Shown here: positions 1 through 8,703 of the stretch, in pieces | Layout: the number at the start of each line of letters is the position of its first letter | How positions within the stretch are numbered: position 1 is the stretch's first letter | From: Massilia eburnea | GTDB lineage: Bacteria; Pseudomonadota; Gammaproteobacteria; Burkholderiales; Burkholderiaceae_D | Direction of reading: 5' to 3' | NCBI RefSeq assembly: GCF_009720745.1 | Contig: NZ_WNKX01000021.1 | Span: 1-64,000 of the forward strand | DNA: 64,000 nucleotides | Notes under the pieces: model-generated | Database searches by the model: none | What the model saw: the letters and a program-made list of their open reading frames with translations, nothing else | Told to the model about the DNA's origin: nothing | Position numbers and translations under genes: made by a program

Positions 1-504
1 GCCATTGCCGGCAGTAGCGCTGCCGTTCACAGCCACCCCGCCTGCAGCGCCGGTTGCCCCAGCACCGCCATTGGCCGTTCCGCCGCTGCCGCCGCTGCCG
101 CTGGCGCTACCGCCGGTCGCGCCGCCGCCCACGCCAACGCCGGCCGCGCCGCCGTTGGCATTGCCGGCATTGGTGGCCACGTTGCCGATATTGGTGATGG
201 TGTTGTTGGTGACGGTGCCGGTCAGGTTGCTGACCGCTGTCGCCGTCGAGGTGTTGAAGGCATTGCTCATTGACGATGTCGACGTGGCGCCGTTATTTGC
301 GGCCGCAGCGCCAATGGCTGCGGCGTCGGCTGCCCCGCTGCTGTTGTTGTTGGCATTGGCCTGGCTGCTGTCCTGGGTCGAAGTGGAGCCATCGTTGGAC
401 TGGGCGCCCGGCCCGGATTGCGTCACGTTCGGTGGCGTTGTCGTTTGCGCGAATGCACTACCCATCGCCAAAGCGATGGCTGCTGCAATCAAAGTTCTCT
501 TCAT
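1..504 (-). CDS. Glycine/asparagine/alanine-rich secreted protein, 3' end outside window
   Basis: The frame is open from the ATG at 504 to the window edge (168 codons, no stop), so the gene is partial. The first 20 residues form a clean Sec signal peptide (MKRTLIAAAIALAMGSAFAQ). The mature part is low complexity: Thr/Ser/Asn/Gln-rich to about residue 110, then Gly/Ala/Asn-rich with GG, GSGG and NGGA repeats. There is no Cys and no recognisable enzyme domain. GAGGA lies just upstream of the ATG. Its promoter region carries a sigma-54 consensus and two palindromes, and the next gene upstream on the same strand is a sigma-54 activator, so an inducible, probably extracellular or matrix-like product is inferred. 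The family was not recognised. Confidence 0.75.
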   Translation of the reverse strand, partial: MKRTLIAAAIALAMGSAFAQTTTPPNVTQSGPGAQSNDGSTSTQDSSQANANNNSSGAADAAAIGAAAANNGATSTSSMSNAFNTSTATAVSNLTGTVTNNTITNIGNVATNAGNANGGAAGVGVGGGATGGSASGSGGSGGTANGGAGATGAAGGVAVNGSATAGNG

Positions 505-564
505 CTCGTCCTCGCTCATGTCGTGTTTTCAAGTGCCCGCAACACTGGGGCCAGAAGCCATATC

Positions 565-579
565 GCAAGCTTGATGCCA
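565..579 (-). promoter_or_regulatory. Sigma-54 (-24/-12) promoter of the secreted protein gene
   Basis: Read on the minus strand the sequence is TGGCATCAAGCTTGC. It matches TGGCAC-N5-TTGC with GG and GC at the correct spacing and one mismatch. The expected transcription start is near 553, leaving a leader of about 50 bases before the ATG at 504. The gene just upstream encodes a GAFTGA-containing sigma-54 activator, which supports the call. Confidence 0.7.
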
Positions 580-655
580 CCCTCCCTAAACCCTTGATAT
601 TCCTGGCTTTTGATGTGGTATTGCAGCATTCGACGGGCCCCGGCAGAGGTCAGAC

Positions 656-673
656 TGTCACGCCGTTGTGACA
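656..673. promoter_or_regulatory. Palindrome 1, putative activator site (UAS)
   Basis: TGTCAC-N6-GTGACA is a perfect 6+6 inverted repeat centred about 110 bases upstream of the predicted sigma-54 start. That is the usual distance for an enhancer-type activator site. The same format recurs at 726-743. Confidence 0.55.
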
Positions 674-725
674 TGCATGCGTCAATGCGGGCCAAGCCAC
701 AGAGGGAAGTTCAGGAGGCAGCGCA

Positions 726-743
726 TGTCACAACTTTGTGACG
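726..743. promoter_or_regulatory. Palindrome 2, putative activator site (UAS)
   Basis: TGTCAC-N6-GTGACG has the same half-sites and spacing as the palindrome at 656-673, with centres 70 bases apart. The inner bases extend it to GTCACAA-CT-TTGTGAC. It sits just past the stop codon of the activator gene. Confidence 0.55.
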
Positions 744-758
744 CGGCCGTTCGCCTGC

Positions 759-2102
759 TCAGTCGTTGCCGCGGCGCGATGGGCGCTGGATGCCGTGCTT
801 GGCCATCAGGCGGTAAAGGGTCATGCGGGACACGCCAAGCTCGCGCGCCACCGCAGTAATGCTGTGTCCGGCGTCAATCCGGCCTTGCAGCGCCATCCTT
901 TCGGCGCCGGCGCGCGCGCTGTCAAGGTCTTCGGCGCCGGGCGCACCGTCGAGTCCGTCGAGTTCCAGGTCATGCGGCTGGATCAGCGCGCCATCGGCCA
1001 TCACGGCTGCGCGCCGCACGCGGTTCAACAGTTCGCGCACATTGCCTGGCCAGTCATGCGCGCGCAGCGCACGCAGCGCGCTGCTGCTGAAGCCGCGCAC
1101 CCGCCGCGCGCGTTCGGTGGCAAAGCTGTGGAACACTTCTTCCGCCAGCGGCACCACATCGTCGCGCCGTTCGCGCAAGGCCGGCACCTGCAGGGTCAAC
1201 ACGTTGAGGCGGTAAAACAAGTCTTCCCGGAAATGGCCGCGTTCGACGGCGTCGCCCAGCTTCACGTGCGACGCGGCAATCACCCGTGCATCGACCGGTA
1301 CGCTGCGCGTGGCGCCCACGCGGTAGATGGTCTTCTCCTGCAGGAAACGCAGCAGGTTGGCTTGCAGTTCGAGCGGCAAGTCGCCGATCTCGTCAAGGAA
1401 AATGGAGCCGCCGCTGGCCGACTCAACAAGCCCGACCTTGCCGACACCGGCGCCGGTAAAGGCCCCTTTCTCATAACCGAACAGCATGGACTGCACCAGC
1501 GAAGCGGGAATCGCACCGCAGTTGATGGGCACGAAGGGGCCATCGCTGCGGCCCGAATGCTCGTGTATCGCGCGCGCCACAAGTTCCTTGCCGGTACCGC
1601 TTTCCCCCCAGATGAGCACCGGCGCATCGGCGCCTGCGACTTTCAGTATCTGCTGGCGCAGCAAGGCAATGGCAGGACTGTGGCCCGTCAGGCGCATCGA
1701 CTGGTTGACCTCCGCCGCATGGGGTGAGGCCGACAGTGCAGCCAGCCCAAGCGCATGGCCGAGCGTATGGCCGAGCCGCGCCGCATCGAGCGGCCAGGTG
1801 TGGAAATCCACGCAGTGGTCGTGCACCAGTTGGCGGAACGGCGCCTGCTCCAGCGCCTGCGGACGGAATACCGCCACCCAGCGTGGACGGCTGTGGCGGC
1901 GCAGGAAATGGTCCAGTTCGTCGAGCGGACCGCTCCAGCCGTCCAGCACCAGCAGGCCGACCGGGTAGTGCTGCTCGCGCAGGGCCGCTCCCGCCTCGGC
2001 CAGACCGGCCACCAGGCAGACATCGAAGCTCTGGACGGCGGCAAGCAAATCTGCCGGCAATCCTGCTGTTGTAGCAGCGACGCACAAGACTTGTCTTGTC
2101 AT
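759..2102 (-). CDS. Sigma-54-dependent Fis-family activator, VpsR-like
   Basis: An enhancer-binding protein of 447 aa. Residues 1 to about 115 form a receiver-like domain without an obvious phospho-acceptor context, resembling VpsR. The AAA+ domain follows, with Walker A GESGTGKE, the sigma-54 contact motif GAFTGA, Walker B (FLDEIGDLP) and an arginine-finger region. The C-terminal 45 residues form a Fis-type helix-turn-helix (SITAVARELGVSRMTLYRL). The ATG at 2102 was chosen because AAGGTGA precedes it at good spacing; longer frames would run into the divergent gene at 2210. VpsR and Burkholderia relatives act with c-di-GMP on exopolysaccharide and biofilm genes; that role is inferred here. 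The likely target is the secreted protein downstream. Confidence 0.9.
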   Translation of the reverse strand: MTRQVLCVAATTAGLPADLLAAVQSFDVCLVAGLAEAGAALREQHYPVGLLVLDGWSGPLDELDHFLRRHSRPRWVAVFRPQALEQAPFRQLVHDHCVDFHTWPLDAARLGHTLGHALGLAALSASPHAAEVNQSMRLTGHSPAIALLRQQILKVAGADAPVLIWGESGTGKELVARAIHEHSGRSDGPFVPINCGAIPASLVQSMLFGYEKGAFTGAGVGKVGLVESASGGSIFLDEIGDLPLELQANLLRFLQEKTIYRVGATRSVPVDARVIAASHVKLGDAVERGHFREDLFYRLNVLTLQVPALRERRDDVVPLAEEVFHSFATERARRVRGFSSSALRALRAHDWPGNVRELLNRVRRAAVMADGALIQPHDLELDGLDGAPGAEDLDSARAGAERMALQGRIDAGHSITAVARELGVSRMTLYRLMAKHGIQRPSRRGND

Positions 2103-2209
2103 AATTTCACCTTGCTGCCCCATTGAGCGGCGCGATAGAATACCGCCGCATAATTTTTCAGCACCAAAAGTCAAAAACTCAACGGTGCCAATAAAACAAT
2201 GGGTGAGGA

Positions 2210-2812
2210 ATGGATCAATATAAGCTAGAGGCGGGCAATCTGCCAACACTGAAGCAGCGCCTTGCCCTGCGCACGCTGCACGCCTTTGGCTGGCAAATGA
2301 AGTTCAAGCCTTTACCCGAACCACGAGGCATTGCCGTGGTGTATCCGCATACCTCCAACTGGGATTTTGTGGTCGGCGTGCTGTGCAAATGGGCGATCGA
2401 CCTGCCCTTCCGCTGGCTGGCCAAGGACAGCCTGTTCAAGATCCCGCTACTGGGCCGCTGGTTCTATTACCTGGGCGGTGCGCCGGTCGACCGCAGCGCG
2501 CCGCAGGGCCTGATCCAGGCCCAGGCCGACGCCATGATGAAGGAAGACTGGTACTGGGTCGGCATCACGCCGGAAGGCACGCGCGGCTACAAGCCTTACT
2601 GGAAGAGCGGCTTTTACCAACTGGCGCTGGCCGCCAAGGTGCCGCTGGTGCTGGTGTATCTCGATTACCCGAACAAGACGCTGGGCATGACCGAGCATGT
2701 CTGGCTCACCGGCGACGAGGAAAAGGATATGGCGGCCATCCGCGCCGGTTTCGACGGCCACCTCGGAAAGCATCCCGAGCTGATGGCGCCTATCGTCTTG
2801 CGCCAGCGCTGA
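2210..2812 (+). CDS. PlsC-like 1-acyl-glycerol-3-phosphate acyltransferase family protein
   Basis: A 200-aa cytoplasmic-face acyltransferase. The catalytic motif appears as HTSNWD (H-x4-D, near residue 47) and the acyl-acceptor phosphate motif as PEGTRG (near residue 122). The length fits the short soluble members of the lysophospholipid acyltransferase superfamily, without the N-terminal membrane anchor of canonical PlsC. The acyl acceptor cannot be decided from sequence; lysophosphatidate or another lysolipid is likely. It is divergent from the sigma-54 activator, and its 3' end overlaps the convergent urease-beta-like gene by 23 bases. Confidence 0.85.
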   Translation: MDQYKLEAGNLPTLKQRLALRTLHAFGWQMKFKPLPEPRGIAVVYPHTSNWDFVVGVLCKWAIDLPFRWLAKDSLFKIPLLGRWFYYLGGAPVDRSAPQGLIQAQADAMMKEDWYWVGITPEGTRGYKPYWKSGFYQLALAAKVPLVLVYLDYPNKTLGMTEHVWLTGDEEKDMAAIRAGFDGHLGKHPELMAPIVLRQR

Positions 2813-3044
2813 AGCCAGCTACCTCCGCATCGCCTTCAAGGCGCACCAGCGCGATGGTGTGCGCCTTGCCTGGTTCGAAACGCAGCGCCGTTCCCGGCGC
2901 GATATCGAGCCGCATGCCATAAGCTTTCCAGCGCTCGAACTGCAGCGCCGAATCAACTTCAAAAAAATGAAAATGGGAGCCGACCTGGATAGGACGGTCC
3001 CCCTGGTTTGTTACGGTAAGCGTGGTGCGATCGGTCATATGCAT
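2790..3044 (-). CDS. Orphan, shortened urease beta-subunit-like protein
   Basis: The 84-aa product keeps the signature core of UreB: N-x-GDRPIQVGSH-x-HFFE, then RLDI-x-PGTA-x-RFEPG. It lacks the usual N-terminal 15-20 residues and the conserved C-terminal tail; urease beta is normally about 100 aa. No UreA, UreC or accessory gene lies nearby. The start is uncertain (ATG at 3044 or 3038) and there is no convincing ribosome-binding site. It could be a decayed urease remnant or a reused beta-barrel domain. Catalysis is not expected, because the active site belongs to UreC. Confidence 0.7.
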   Translation of the reverse strand: MHMTDRTTLTVTNQGDRPIQVGSHFHFFEVDSALQFERWKAYGMRLDIAPGTALRFEPGKAHTIALVRLEGDAEVAGFSAGARR

Positions 3045-3080
3045 CAAATTGCAAAATGCGTGCCTGCGAAAACCACGTGT

Positions 3081-5183
3081 TTACGTGCTGATCGCCGCAC
3101 CAAAGCGGCCCACCCGCACCAGGCTGGTGCAGCGCATCAGCAGATAATACAGCTGTAATGCGCGGGCCGGACTAGCTTGCTGCTCGAAGTTGCGGATGGC
3201 ATCGCATATCAGGTCGATCCCCGCCGATTGCAAGGCCTGTCGCAAGCCCGCAAGTTCTGCGCGCTGCGCAGGATCCGGCGGCAGGCGGCCGCTCATTGCA
3301 ATGCGCTCCAACACAGCGCTGGCCTGTTCAAGCAGGCGTTCCATTGCGCTGGGAGCGGCCAGGGCCGGCGCGGCGCTGCGGCCTTCCACCATGCCGGCCA
3401 GGGCGCGCATGAAGCGGCCCATATTCCCCAGGCGATGTTCGTGGGCGAAGTCCAGCGAGACCACGCGCAGCTTGCCGTTCTCCACCACCGTCAACGCGAC
3501 GGGTTCCAGCGCCGGCGCCGCTTCGCCGCGCGGAATGCGGGCCAGGACCAATGGTATGGGCAAAGCTTTTTCCGCCAGCTTTTCCAGGTTGCCGATGCGC
3601 TGCTCGCAGGCCTGTTCGGCGGGGATGCGCAGCACCAGGCCCCGGCCTTGGCTGTCGTTGACGCGCCATTCGAATTGCTGGCGCACTTCATTCAGCACCG
3701 GCTGCGCATAGCTCCCGGGCCGCAGCAGCACGCAGTCCGGCGCACCGCCGGCCAGGCCGCCGCTATCGCGCAAGACCGCTTGCAACTCCTGCCAGTCGCC
3801 GAGGCCTGGTGCAGCCGCCTCCAGCTGCGCAGGATTCCAGAGCGGAGCGGTGCTGGCCTGTGCGCCCGCGCCTGCAATGCGGCCGTCGTCGGCAACACGC
3901 GCCCCTTCCAGGCGCAGCATGTGCTGGCAAATGCGGCCGGGACTCCCGGCGCCGGCCCACACGCTGCCCGCGTCCCAGATCGTATGCCGGTGGAAGGTTG
4001 GGTCGCTGCCGTCCGGCCGGGCCAGCACGCCCTGCACGATGGCGCGTGCGTCCGGGTCCCACAAGCTGAGGGTCATGCCGCGCGCCCCGCCGCGCGTCGT
4101 CCACCAGTAGCCGCCCAGTGGCAGCAACGCAGGCAGCGTGCTGCCTTCGAAGTCGCGCCGGACTTTCCCGCGCAAGCCCTGAAGCCGCACGGCGTCGGCC
4201 TGCTCCAGCGCGACGCATAACGCCTCGATGCGCGCCATGTGCGACAGTGCCTGGCGCTCGTCGGCGTGGTAGCTGCGCTCGGCCAGCAGGTCGATGGTGC
4301 CGCCCAGTTCGCGCAGCATGGCGGCAAGGCGCGGCATGTCTTCAGCGCGTGCCGACATGTTCAGGGCGCGCAGCTGCGGCGGCACCAGGGCACTGACGTG
4401 GGACAGGCCGTTGCGCAGGATGTCGTGCAACAGCGCGCGCAGTTGGGCGATGAAGGCGCGTTCGCTGGCACTCAGGGCACCGGCGCCAGGTTCCAGCGCA
4501 TCCCCGGCGCCGCCCTCGCCCGCTGCCAGCCCGCCTGGTTCGCCGGGTGCAGCGCCTGCCGCTGCGGCCTGGAGCGGCACGCCCTGCTCGCGGCGCACCG
4601 CCAGCAAGGCCGCCAGGTGCAGCGCGCGTTTGCTGCCGGGCGCCGCTTCCGACAGCATGCCATCGTAGCCCAAGCCCGCGACATAGATGGCGCGCTGCTG
4701 CAGCCCCGGCAGCACGATGGTGGCGCTGCCGCCTTCCACGCTGACTTCAGGAGCGCCGCAAGTCGCCAGCCAGGCCAGCGCTTGGGTGCGCCCTGCCTTG
4801 CCGGCCGCCTTGAGCAGCGCGGCCTCCGGCAGCGCACAGATTTCCGCGACGACGTCGACTGCCGGCGCCGCGTCTTCCCCGGCCGGCTGGGCGCGCAGCC
4901 AGAGCGCGGCTGCAAGGATATGCTTGCACATGCCCGGCGCCGGACAGTCGCAGCGCGCCTGGCGCGGACCGGCAGACGTCAGTTGCACCTGCTGGCCGTC
5001 CGCCAATACCGTGGCGCCGTCCTTGGCCGCATGGAGGACTGCGTCCAGGCCGGCGCCTTGCGGCCAGCCGACCTTGCCCGCTTCCACATCCTTGGCCGCG
5101 CGGCGCAGCAGGCCGGCGTTGGCCAGCGCCTCCAGCGCGGCATCGTCGATATTGCGGTAAACCGCGTACCAGGAAGCGCTCAC
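3081..5183 (-). CDS. SWIM zinc-finger protein (YehQ-like)
   Basis: The 700-aa product carries a SWIM motif near residues 75-90 (CDCPAPGMCKH, i.e. C-x-C-x6-C-x-H), a zinc-binding module linked to DNA or protein binding. The rest is a long helical Leu/Ala-rich region with no known enzyme motif. The GTG at 5183 was chosen because it overlaps the stop of the VWA gene (GTGA); the frame upstream is antisense-like Arg/Gly-rich sequence. It is the last gene of the five-gene MoxR operon and corresponds in position and length to E. coli yehQ. Function unknown. Confidence 0.8.
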   Translation of the reverse strand: MSASWYAVYRNIDDAALEALANAGLLRRAAKDVEAGKVGWPQGAGLDAVLHAAKDGATVLADGQQVQLTSAGPRQARCDCPAPGMCKHILAAALWLRAQPAGEDAAPAVDVVAEICALPEAALLKAAGKAGRTQALAWLATCGAPEVSVEGGSATIVLPGLQQRAIYVAGLGYDGMLSEAAPGSKRALHLAALLAVRREQGVPLQAAAAGAAPGEPGGLAAGEGGAGDALEPGAGALSASERAFIAQLRALLHDILRNGLSHVSALVPPQLRALNMSARAEDMPRLAAMLRELGGTIDLLAERSYHADERQALSHMARIEALCVALEQADAVRLQGLRGKVRRDFEGSTLPALLPLGGYWWTTRGGARGMTLSLWDPDARAIVQGVLARPDGSDPTFHRHTIWDAGSVWAGAGSPGRICQHMLRLEGARVADDGRIAGAGAQASTAPLWNPAQLEAAAPGLGDWQELQAVLRDSGGLAGGAPDCVLLRPGSYAQPVLNEVRQQFEWRVNDSQGRGLVLRIPAEQACEQRIGNLEKLAEKALPIPLVLARIPRGEAAPALEPVALTVVENGKLRVVSLDFAHEHRLGNMGRFMRALAGMVEGRSAAPALAAPSAMERLLEQASAVLERIAMSGRLPPDPAQRAELAGLRQALQSAGIDLICDAIRNFEQQASPARALQLYYLLMRCTSLVRVGRFGAAIST

Positions 5184-6298
5184 GCCATCACCTCGCCCAG
5201 CCATTCCGCAAAATGCAGGGGCGTCAGCGCCGCCACCTCCATGCCGGCAGCGGCCAGCTTCTGCGCCATCTGCACGTCGTAGATCGGCTGCGCCTCCGCA
5301 TCCAGCGCGGCCAGGCCAAGCAGGCGCACGCGCGACTCGGCCAGGCGGCGCACGGCCGCCAGCAGGGCCTGCGGCGGCGCGCCTTCGCACATATCGCTGA
5401 CCAGGGCCACCACGGTGCGCTGCGGCTGGCGCACCAGCTTTTCGCAGCGTTCCAGCGCCAGGCCGATATTGGTGCCGCCGCCCAGCTGGACGGTCATCAG
5501 CACTTCCACCGGGTCGGACGCAATGTGGCTCAGGTCGACGACGGTGGTGTCGAACACCAGCAAGCGCACGTTCACGCCCGGCAGGCCGGCCAGAATCGAA
5601 GCGACCACCGCGCTGTACATCACCGAGTCGCTCATCGAGCCGCTCTGGTCGACGCACAGGATCACGTCCCACGGCAGGCTGCGCTTGATGCGGCCGTTGA
5701 ACAGCGGGCGCTCGATCACCAGCCGCTGGCGCTCGGGGTCGTAATGGCGCAGGTTGGCGCGCACCGTGGCGCGCCAGTCGAAGTTCTGCGCCGACGGCAA
5801 TTGCGAACGGCGGAAACGGTTGCGGCGCCCGGTCAGCGCGTTGACGAAATCCTGCCGCAGCTTCTGCACGATCTCCTCGACCGAGCGGCGAATCACCTTG
5901 CGCACGGCTGCCAGCACGTCGGCGCGCAGCTTGCCGCGCATCGACAACAGGGAGCGCGCCAGCGCCTGGCTCGGCTCCAGCGACTCGATCACCTTGGCGT
6001 CGTTCAGGACTTCGCGGATCTGGTAGCGGTCGACTGCATCGGCCTGCAAGCGCTCGTAGACATCGCGCGGGAACAGCTTGCGCGTGGTCTCAAGCCAGTC
6101 CACGGCGCGCAACTGGCTCGGATCCAGGGTGCCGCTGCCGCCGCGCTGCACCAGGCCCTTGCGCTCGTATTCGCGGCCATACAGGTAGTCCAGCGCCTGG
6201 TCGATGCGCCCGTCCTGCCGGCCCAGCGCCTGCGGCATGGACTCGCTGGCGTAACGCCCCAGCACCAGGCGCCAGCGGCGCAGTTTGTCAGTGCTCAT
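5180..6298 (-). CDS. VWA (von Willebrand A) domain protein (YehP-like)
   Basis: A 372-aa protein with a helical N-terminal half and a C-terminal VWA domain. The MIDAS metal site is visible as DQSGSMSD (D-x-S-x-S, near residue 216), followed by the Thr of GGGTNIG and the later Asp of VSDMCEG. VWA proteins beside MoxR ATPases usually act as metal-dependent adaptors that present substrates to the ATPase. The ATG at 6298 overlaps the stop of the DUF5682 gene (ATGA), and its own stop overlaps the SWIM gene. It has no signal peptide, so it is cytoplasmic. Confidence 0.87.
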   Translation of the reverse strand: MSTDKLRRWRLVLGRYASESMPQALGRQDGRIDQALDYLYGREYERKGLVQRGGSGTLDPSQLRAVDWLETTRKLFPRDVYERLQADAVDRYQIREVLNDAKVIESLEPSQALARSLLSMRGKLRADVLAAVRKVIRRSVEEIVQKLRQDFVNALTGRRNRFRRSQLPSAQNFDWRATVRANLRHYDPERQRLVIERPLFNGRIKRSLPWDVILCVDQSGSMSDSVMYSAVVASILAGLPGVNVRLLVFDTTVVDLSHIASDPVEVLMTVQLGGGTNIGLALERCEKLVRQPQRTVVALVSDMCEGAPPQALLAAVRRLAESRVRLLGLAALDAEAQPIYDVQMAQKLAAAGMEVAALTPLHFAEWLGEVMA

Positions 6299-8703
6299 GC
6301 GGGCTCCTTCCCGGCCAGCCAGCTGTGCAGCCCATCGCGCTCCAGCCCTTCGCGCAGCAAGGATTGCAGCTCGGCGCCGGCCAGCATATCGGCTTCGGAC
6401 AGCACGGCGCTGGCGGTCTGCAGCTCTCCCGGCTCCACACCCAGGCCTTGCGCCAGAAGGCGCGCCACGTCGCTGGTTTCGGCCGGTTTCAGGGCGCTGA
6501 AGGCGCGCCGCAACTCCGGCAGGCAGCGCATGAAGTCGCGCTCGTCCCAGCCATCCAGCACCTGGTCCAGTGCCTGCAACAAGGCGGGCTGCGTAACCAG
6601 CAGCTCCGGCGCCGCGGCCATCAGGCCGGAGAGGAAGCGCACTGCGTCGACCGGCTGGGCGCCGGGACCGAAGCGCCGGGCGGCGGCCTGGGCAAGCTGC
6701 TGCTGGTCCCACGCAGCATCCAGGTAAAGGATGGCGGCGGCGGCGCCGGCGATGCCGGGAGCGCAGCCCTTGCGTGCCGCCATGCCGCCCAGCAAGCCGT
6801 GCAACTGCTGCAAAGGCTCGCCGCCGGCGTCTTCGCGGCTGTATTCGCTGCGGCCGAATTCACGCAGGGCCAGGACCGCATCGACCAGCGCAGCCTCCTC
6901 TTCCTCCTTGCAGCCGGCCAGCGCCGGCAGCAGGAACAAGGCCGCCGGCCAGCAAGACTGCATCAGACGGGCCAGGCCCGGCTGCCCCTGCATGCCAAGC
7001 GGTTCGCGCGCTCGCCACAAGGTTTGCAGCTGGCGCGCGCACTGCACCACCGACACGAAGGAGGCATCGGCTTGCAGATGGCGCGAAAGCAGGTCGAGCA
7101 AGGCCGGCAAGCGCTCGTGCAGCCCTACGGCTGCCGCCTGCACCAGCAGACCCACCGCACGGCCGGCCGATTGCGCCTGGCCCGCCGCCCCCAGCGCGGT
7201 TTCCTGTTCGCGCAGGCGGCGCAAGGCCACCTCCTGCAACGTGGATCCTTGCGGCGCCAGCTCCACCAGGCGCGCCTCCACCAGCGGTGTCCAGGCCACC
7301 TCCCATTCTTCGACCATCAGGTCCAGGCGGGTGCCGGCCAGGTAGTCCGGACCCGATACCTGGCGCCCCAAGCCGCAATCGAGGTAGCGCATCAGGTGCA
7401 GGAAGCGGCTGCGCAGGCGGTGGGCGGGCTTGCGGTAAATTTCCAGCCGGCTGTTGCGCGGCTGCGCATCATCGAGCCGGATGCGGCACTGGCGCGCCAG
7501 GCGGCGGCCATCTTCCAGCAAGGGCGGCGCACCGGCGCTGGCGGGCACCTGGCCCAGGCGCGAACCACCGAGATAGCGGCGCAGGATGTCCGGCAGCCCG
7601 TGCGCGGATTCGCCCAGGGCGCCCTTGATGAAACAGGACTGCATCGCATCCATCAGGTCATGCCGTCCCGGGCCGGGGTGGCCGCGCAAGCCGGCAAGGC
7701 GCATCGCCTGCAGCGCCGCCGCCTGCACGTCGGCAGTGCCGATGCGCTCCACCAGCCCCAGGCCGCTGTATTGCTGCGCAATGCCGCCCAGGCAATCGAG
7801 CGTGACGCTGCGCTGCGGCTCCTGGTCGCCCGCTTGCAGTGCCTCCCAGATACGCTGGTAATAGGCCGGCGCCGGCATGCCGGCGCCATAGCCGTTCAGC
7901 GCATCGAGCTGGTCGAAGCTATAGCGGATCAGCCAATCCTGCGCTGCCGCGCTGCCCGGCGCACTGCCGCCGCCGCTGGCGCACAGGTCCAGCAAGGCTG
8001 GCGTATGGAAGCCGCCGGTCAGCACGACGATGTTGCCTTGCGCTTGCGTGCGCCAGTGGCGCACGTGCGCCGCCATGTGGCGCTCGCGCGGCAGGCTGCC
8101 GTCTCCTTCCAGCACCTCGGCCTCGTAATCGACGCGCGTTTCGGCGCAATAGTGGTAGATGTCGCGGAACAGGCTGCGCCAATCGGCCAGCGCGGCTGGC
8201 GGACGCAATTCAAACAGGTGGTCCCACAGTTCATTGTGGTCGCGGCAGCCGACGCGCGCCGCCAGTTCATCGATATGCCGGCTGTGCTGGAAATAGCGCT
8301 CGGCCATCAGGCTGTGGTCTTCGTCTTCGCCCCGCCCGCGCAGCTGCGCCTTGTCCGCCCAGGGCAAGTCGATGAAAGCCAGCTGCGCGCCAAGTTCCTG
8401 GCCGGTGCGCAGGCCCACCCATTCAGGGCTGTAGTCGCAGAACGGGAAAAAAGCGCTGGCCGGGCTCTCGCCGCCGGCATCGGCCTGGCACAGGACCGCC
8501 AGCGGCGGCTGGCACGCGGGGTCCAGCAGCAATGGCAGCAGCGGATTGAAACTGTCCGGCCCTTCCACCAGCACGGCGCACGGACGCAGCTCGTGCAGCA
8601 TGGCGCGCACCGCCCAGGCGCAGGCCGGGGAATGGTGGCGCAGCGGCGCAAAGTAGATGCCCTGCGCCTGCAGGCTGTCCAGGGACGGGTAAGCTACTGC
8701 CAC
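6295..8703 (-). CDS. DUF5682 family protein (YehM-like)
   Basis: An 802-aa cytoplasmic protein. The N-terminus carries the family signature FAPLRHHSPACAWA, followed by a segment of the type VEGPDSFNPLLPLLLD. The length matches DUF5682/YehM proteins (about 760-800 aa). The GTG at 8703 overlaps the end of the MoxR gene; no better start exists without deep overlap. Family function is unknown. Its invariant place between MoxR ATPase and VWA genes suggests it is a structural or effector part of the same complex. A conserved RHH near the N-terminus might be catalytic or metal-binding, which is speculative. Confidence 0.8.
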   Translation of the reverse strand: MAVAYPSLDSLQAQGIYFAPLRHHSPACAWAVRAMLHELRPCAVLVEGPDSFNPLLPLLLDPACQPPLAVLCQADAGGESPASAFFPFCDYSPEWVGLRTGQELGAQLAFIDLPWADKAQLRGRGEDEDHSLMAERYFQHSRHIDELAARVGCRDHNELWDHLFELRPPAALADWRSLFRDIYHYCAETRVDYEAEVLEGDGSLPRERHMAAHVRHWRTQAQGNIVVLTGGFHTPALLDLCASGGGSAPGSAAAQDWLIRYSFDQLDALNGYGAGMPAPAYYQRIWEALQAGDQEPQRSVTLDCLGGIAQQYSGLGLVERIGTADVQAAALQAMRLAGLRGHPGPGRHDLMDAMQSCFIKGALGESAHGLPDILRRYLGGSRLGQVPASAGAPPLLEDGRRLARQCRIRLDDAQPRNSRLEIYRKPAHRLRSRFLHLMRYLDCGLGRQVSGPDYLAGTRLDLMVEEWEVAWTPLVEARLVELAPQGSTLQEVALRRLREQETALGAAGQAQSAGRAVGLLVQAAAVGLHERLPALLDLLSRHLQADASFVSVVQCARQLQTLWRAREPLGMQGQPGLARLMQSCWPAALFLLPALAGCKEEEEAALVDAVLALREFGRSEYSREDAGGEPLQQLHGLLGGMAARKGCAPGIAGAAAAILYLDAAWDQQQLAQAAARRFGPGAQPVDAVRFLSGLMAAAPELLVTQPALLQALDQVLDGWDERDFMRCLPELRRAFSALKPAETSDVARLLAQGLGVEPGELQTASAVLSEADMLAGAELQSLLREGLERDGLHSWLAGKEPA

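Noticed and set aside
5..574. Long plus-strand Ala/Pro/Leu-rich reading frame at the window start
   Set aside because: It is antisense to a secreted protein gene with a real signal peptide and sigma-54 promoter; its composition is the mirror of Gly/Asn/Ala codons.
738..1727. Plus-strand frame of 329 codons opposite the sigma-54 activator
   Set aside because: Antisense shadow of a high-GC gene (His/Arg/Ala/Gln-rich, no domain), while the minus strand has complete AAA+ and HTH motifs.
2790..3044. Part of a frameshifted or fragmented urease operon
   Set aside because: No UreA, UreC or accessory-protein sequence was recognised on either side; neighbours are an acyltransferase and a SWIM protein.
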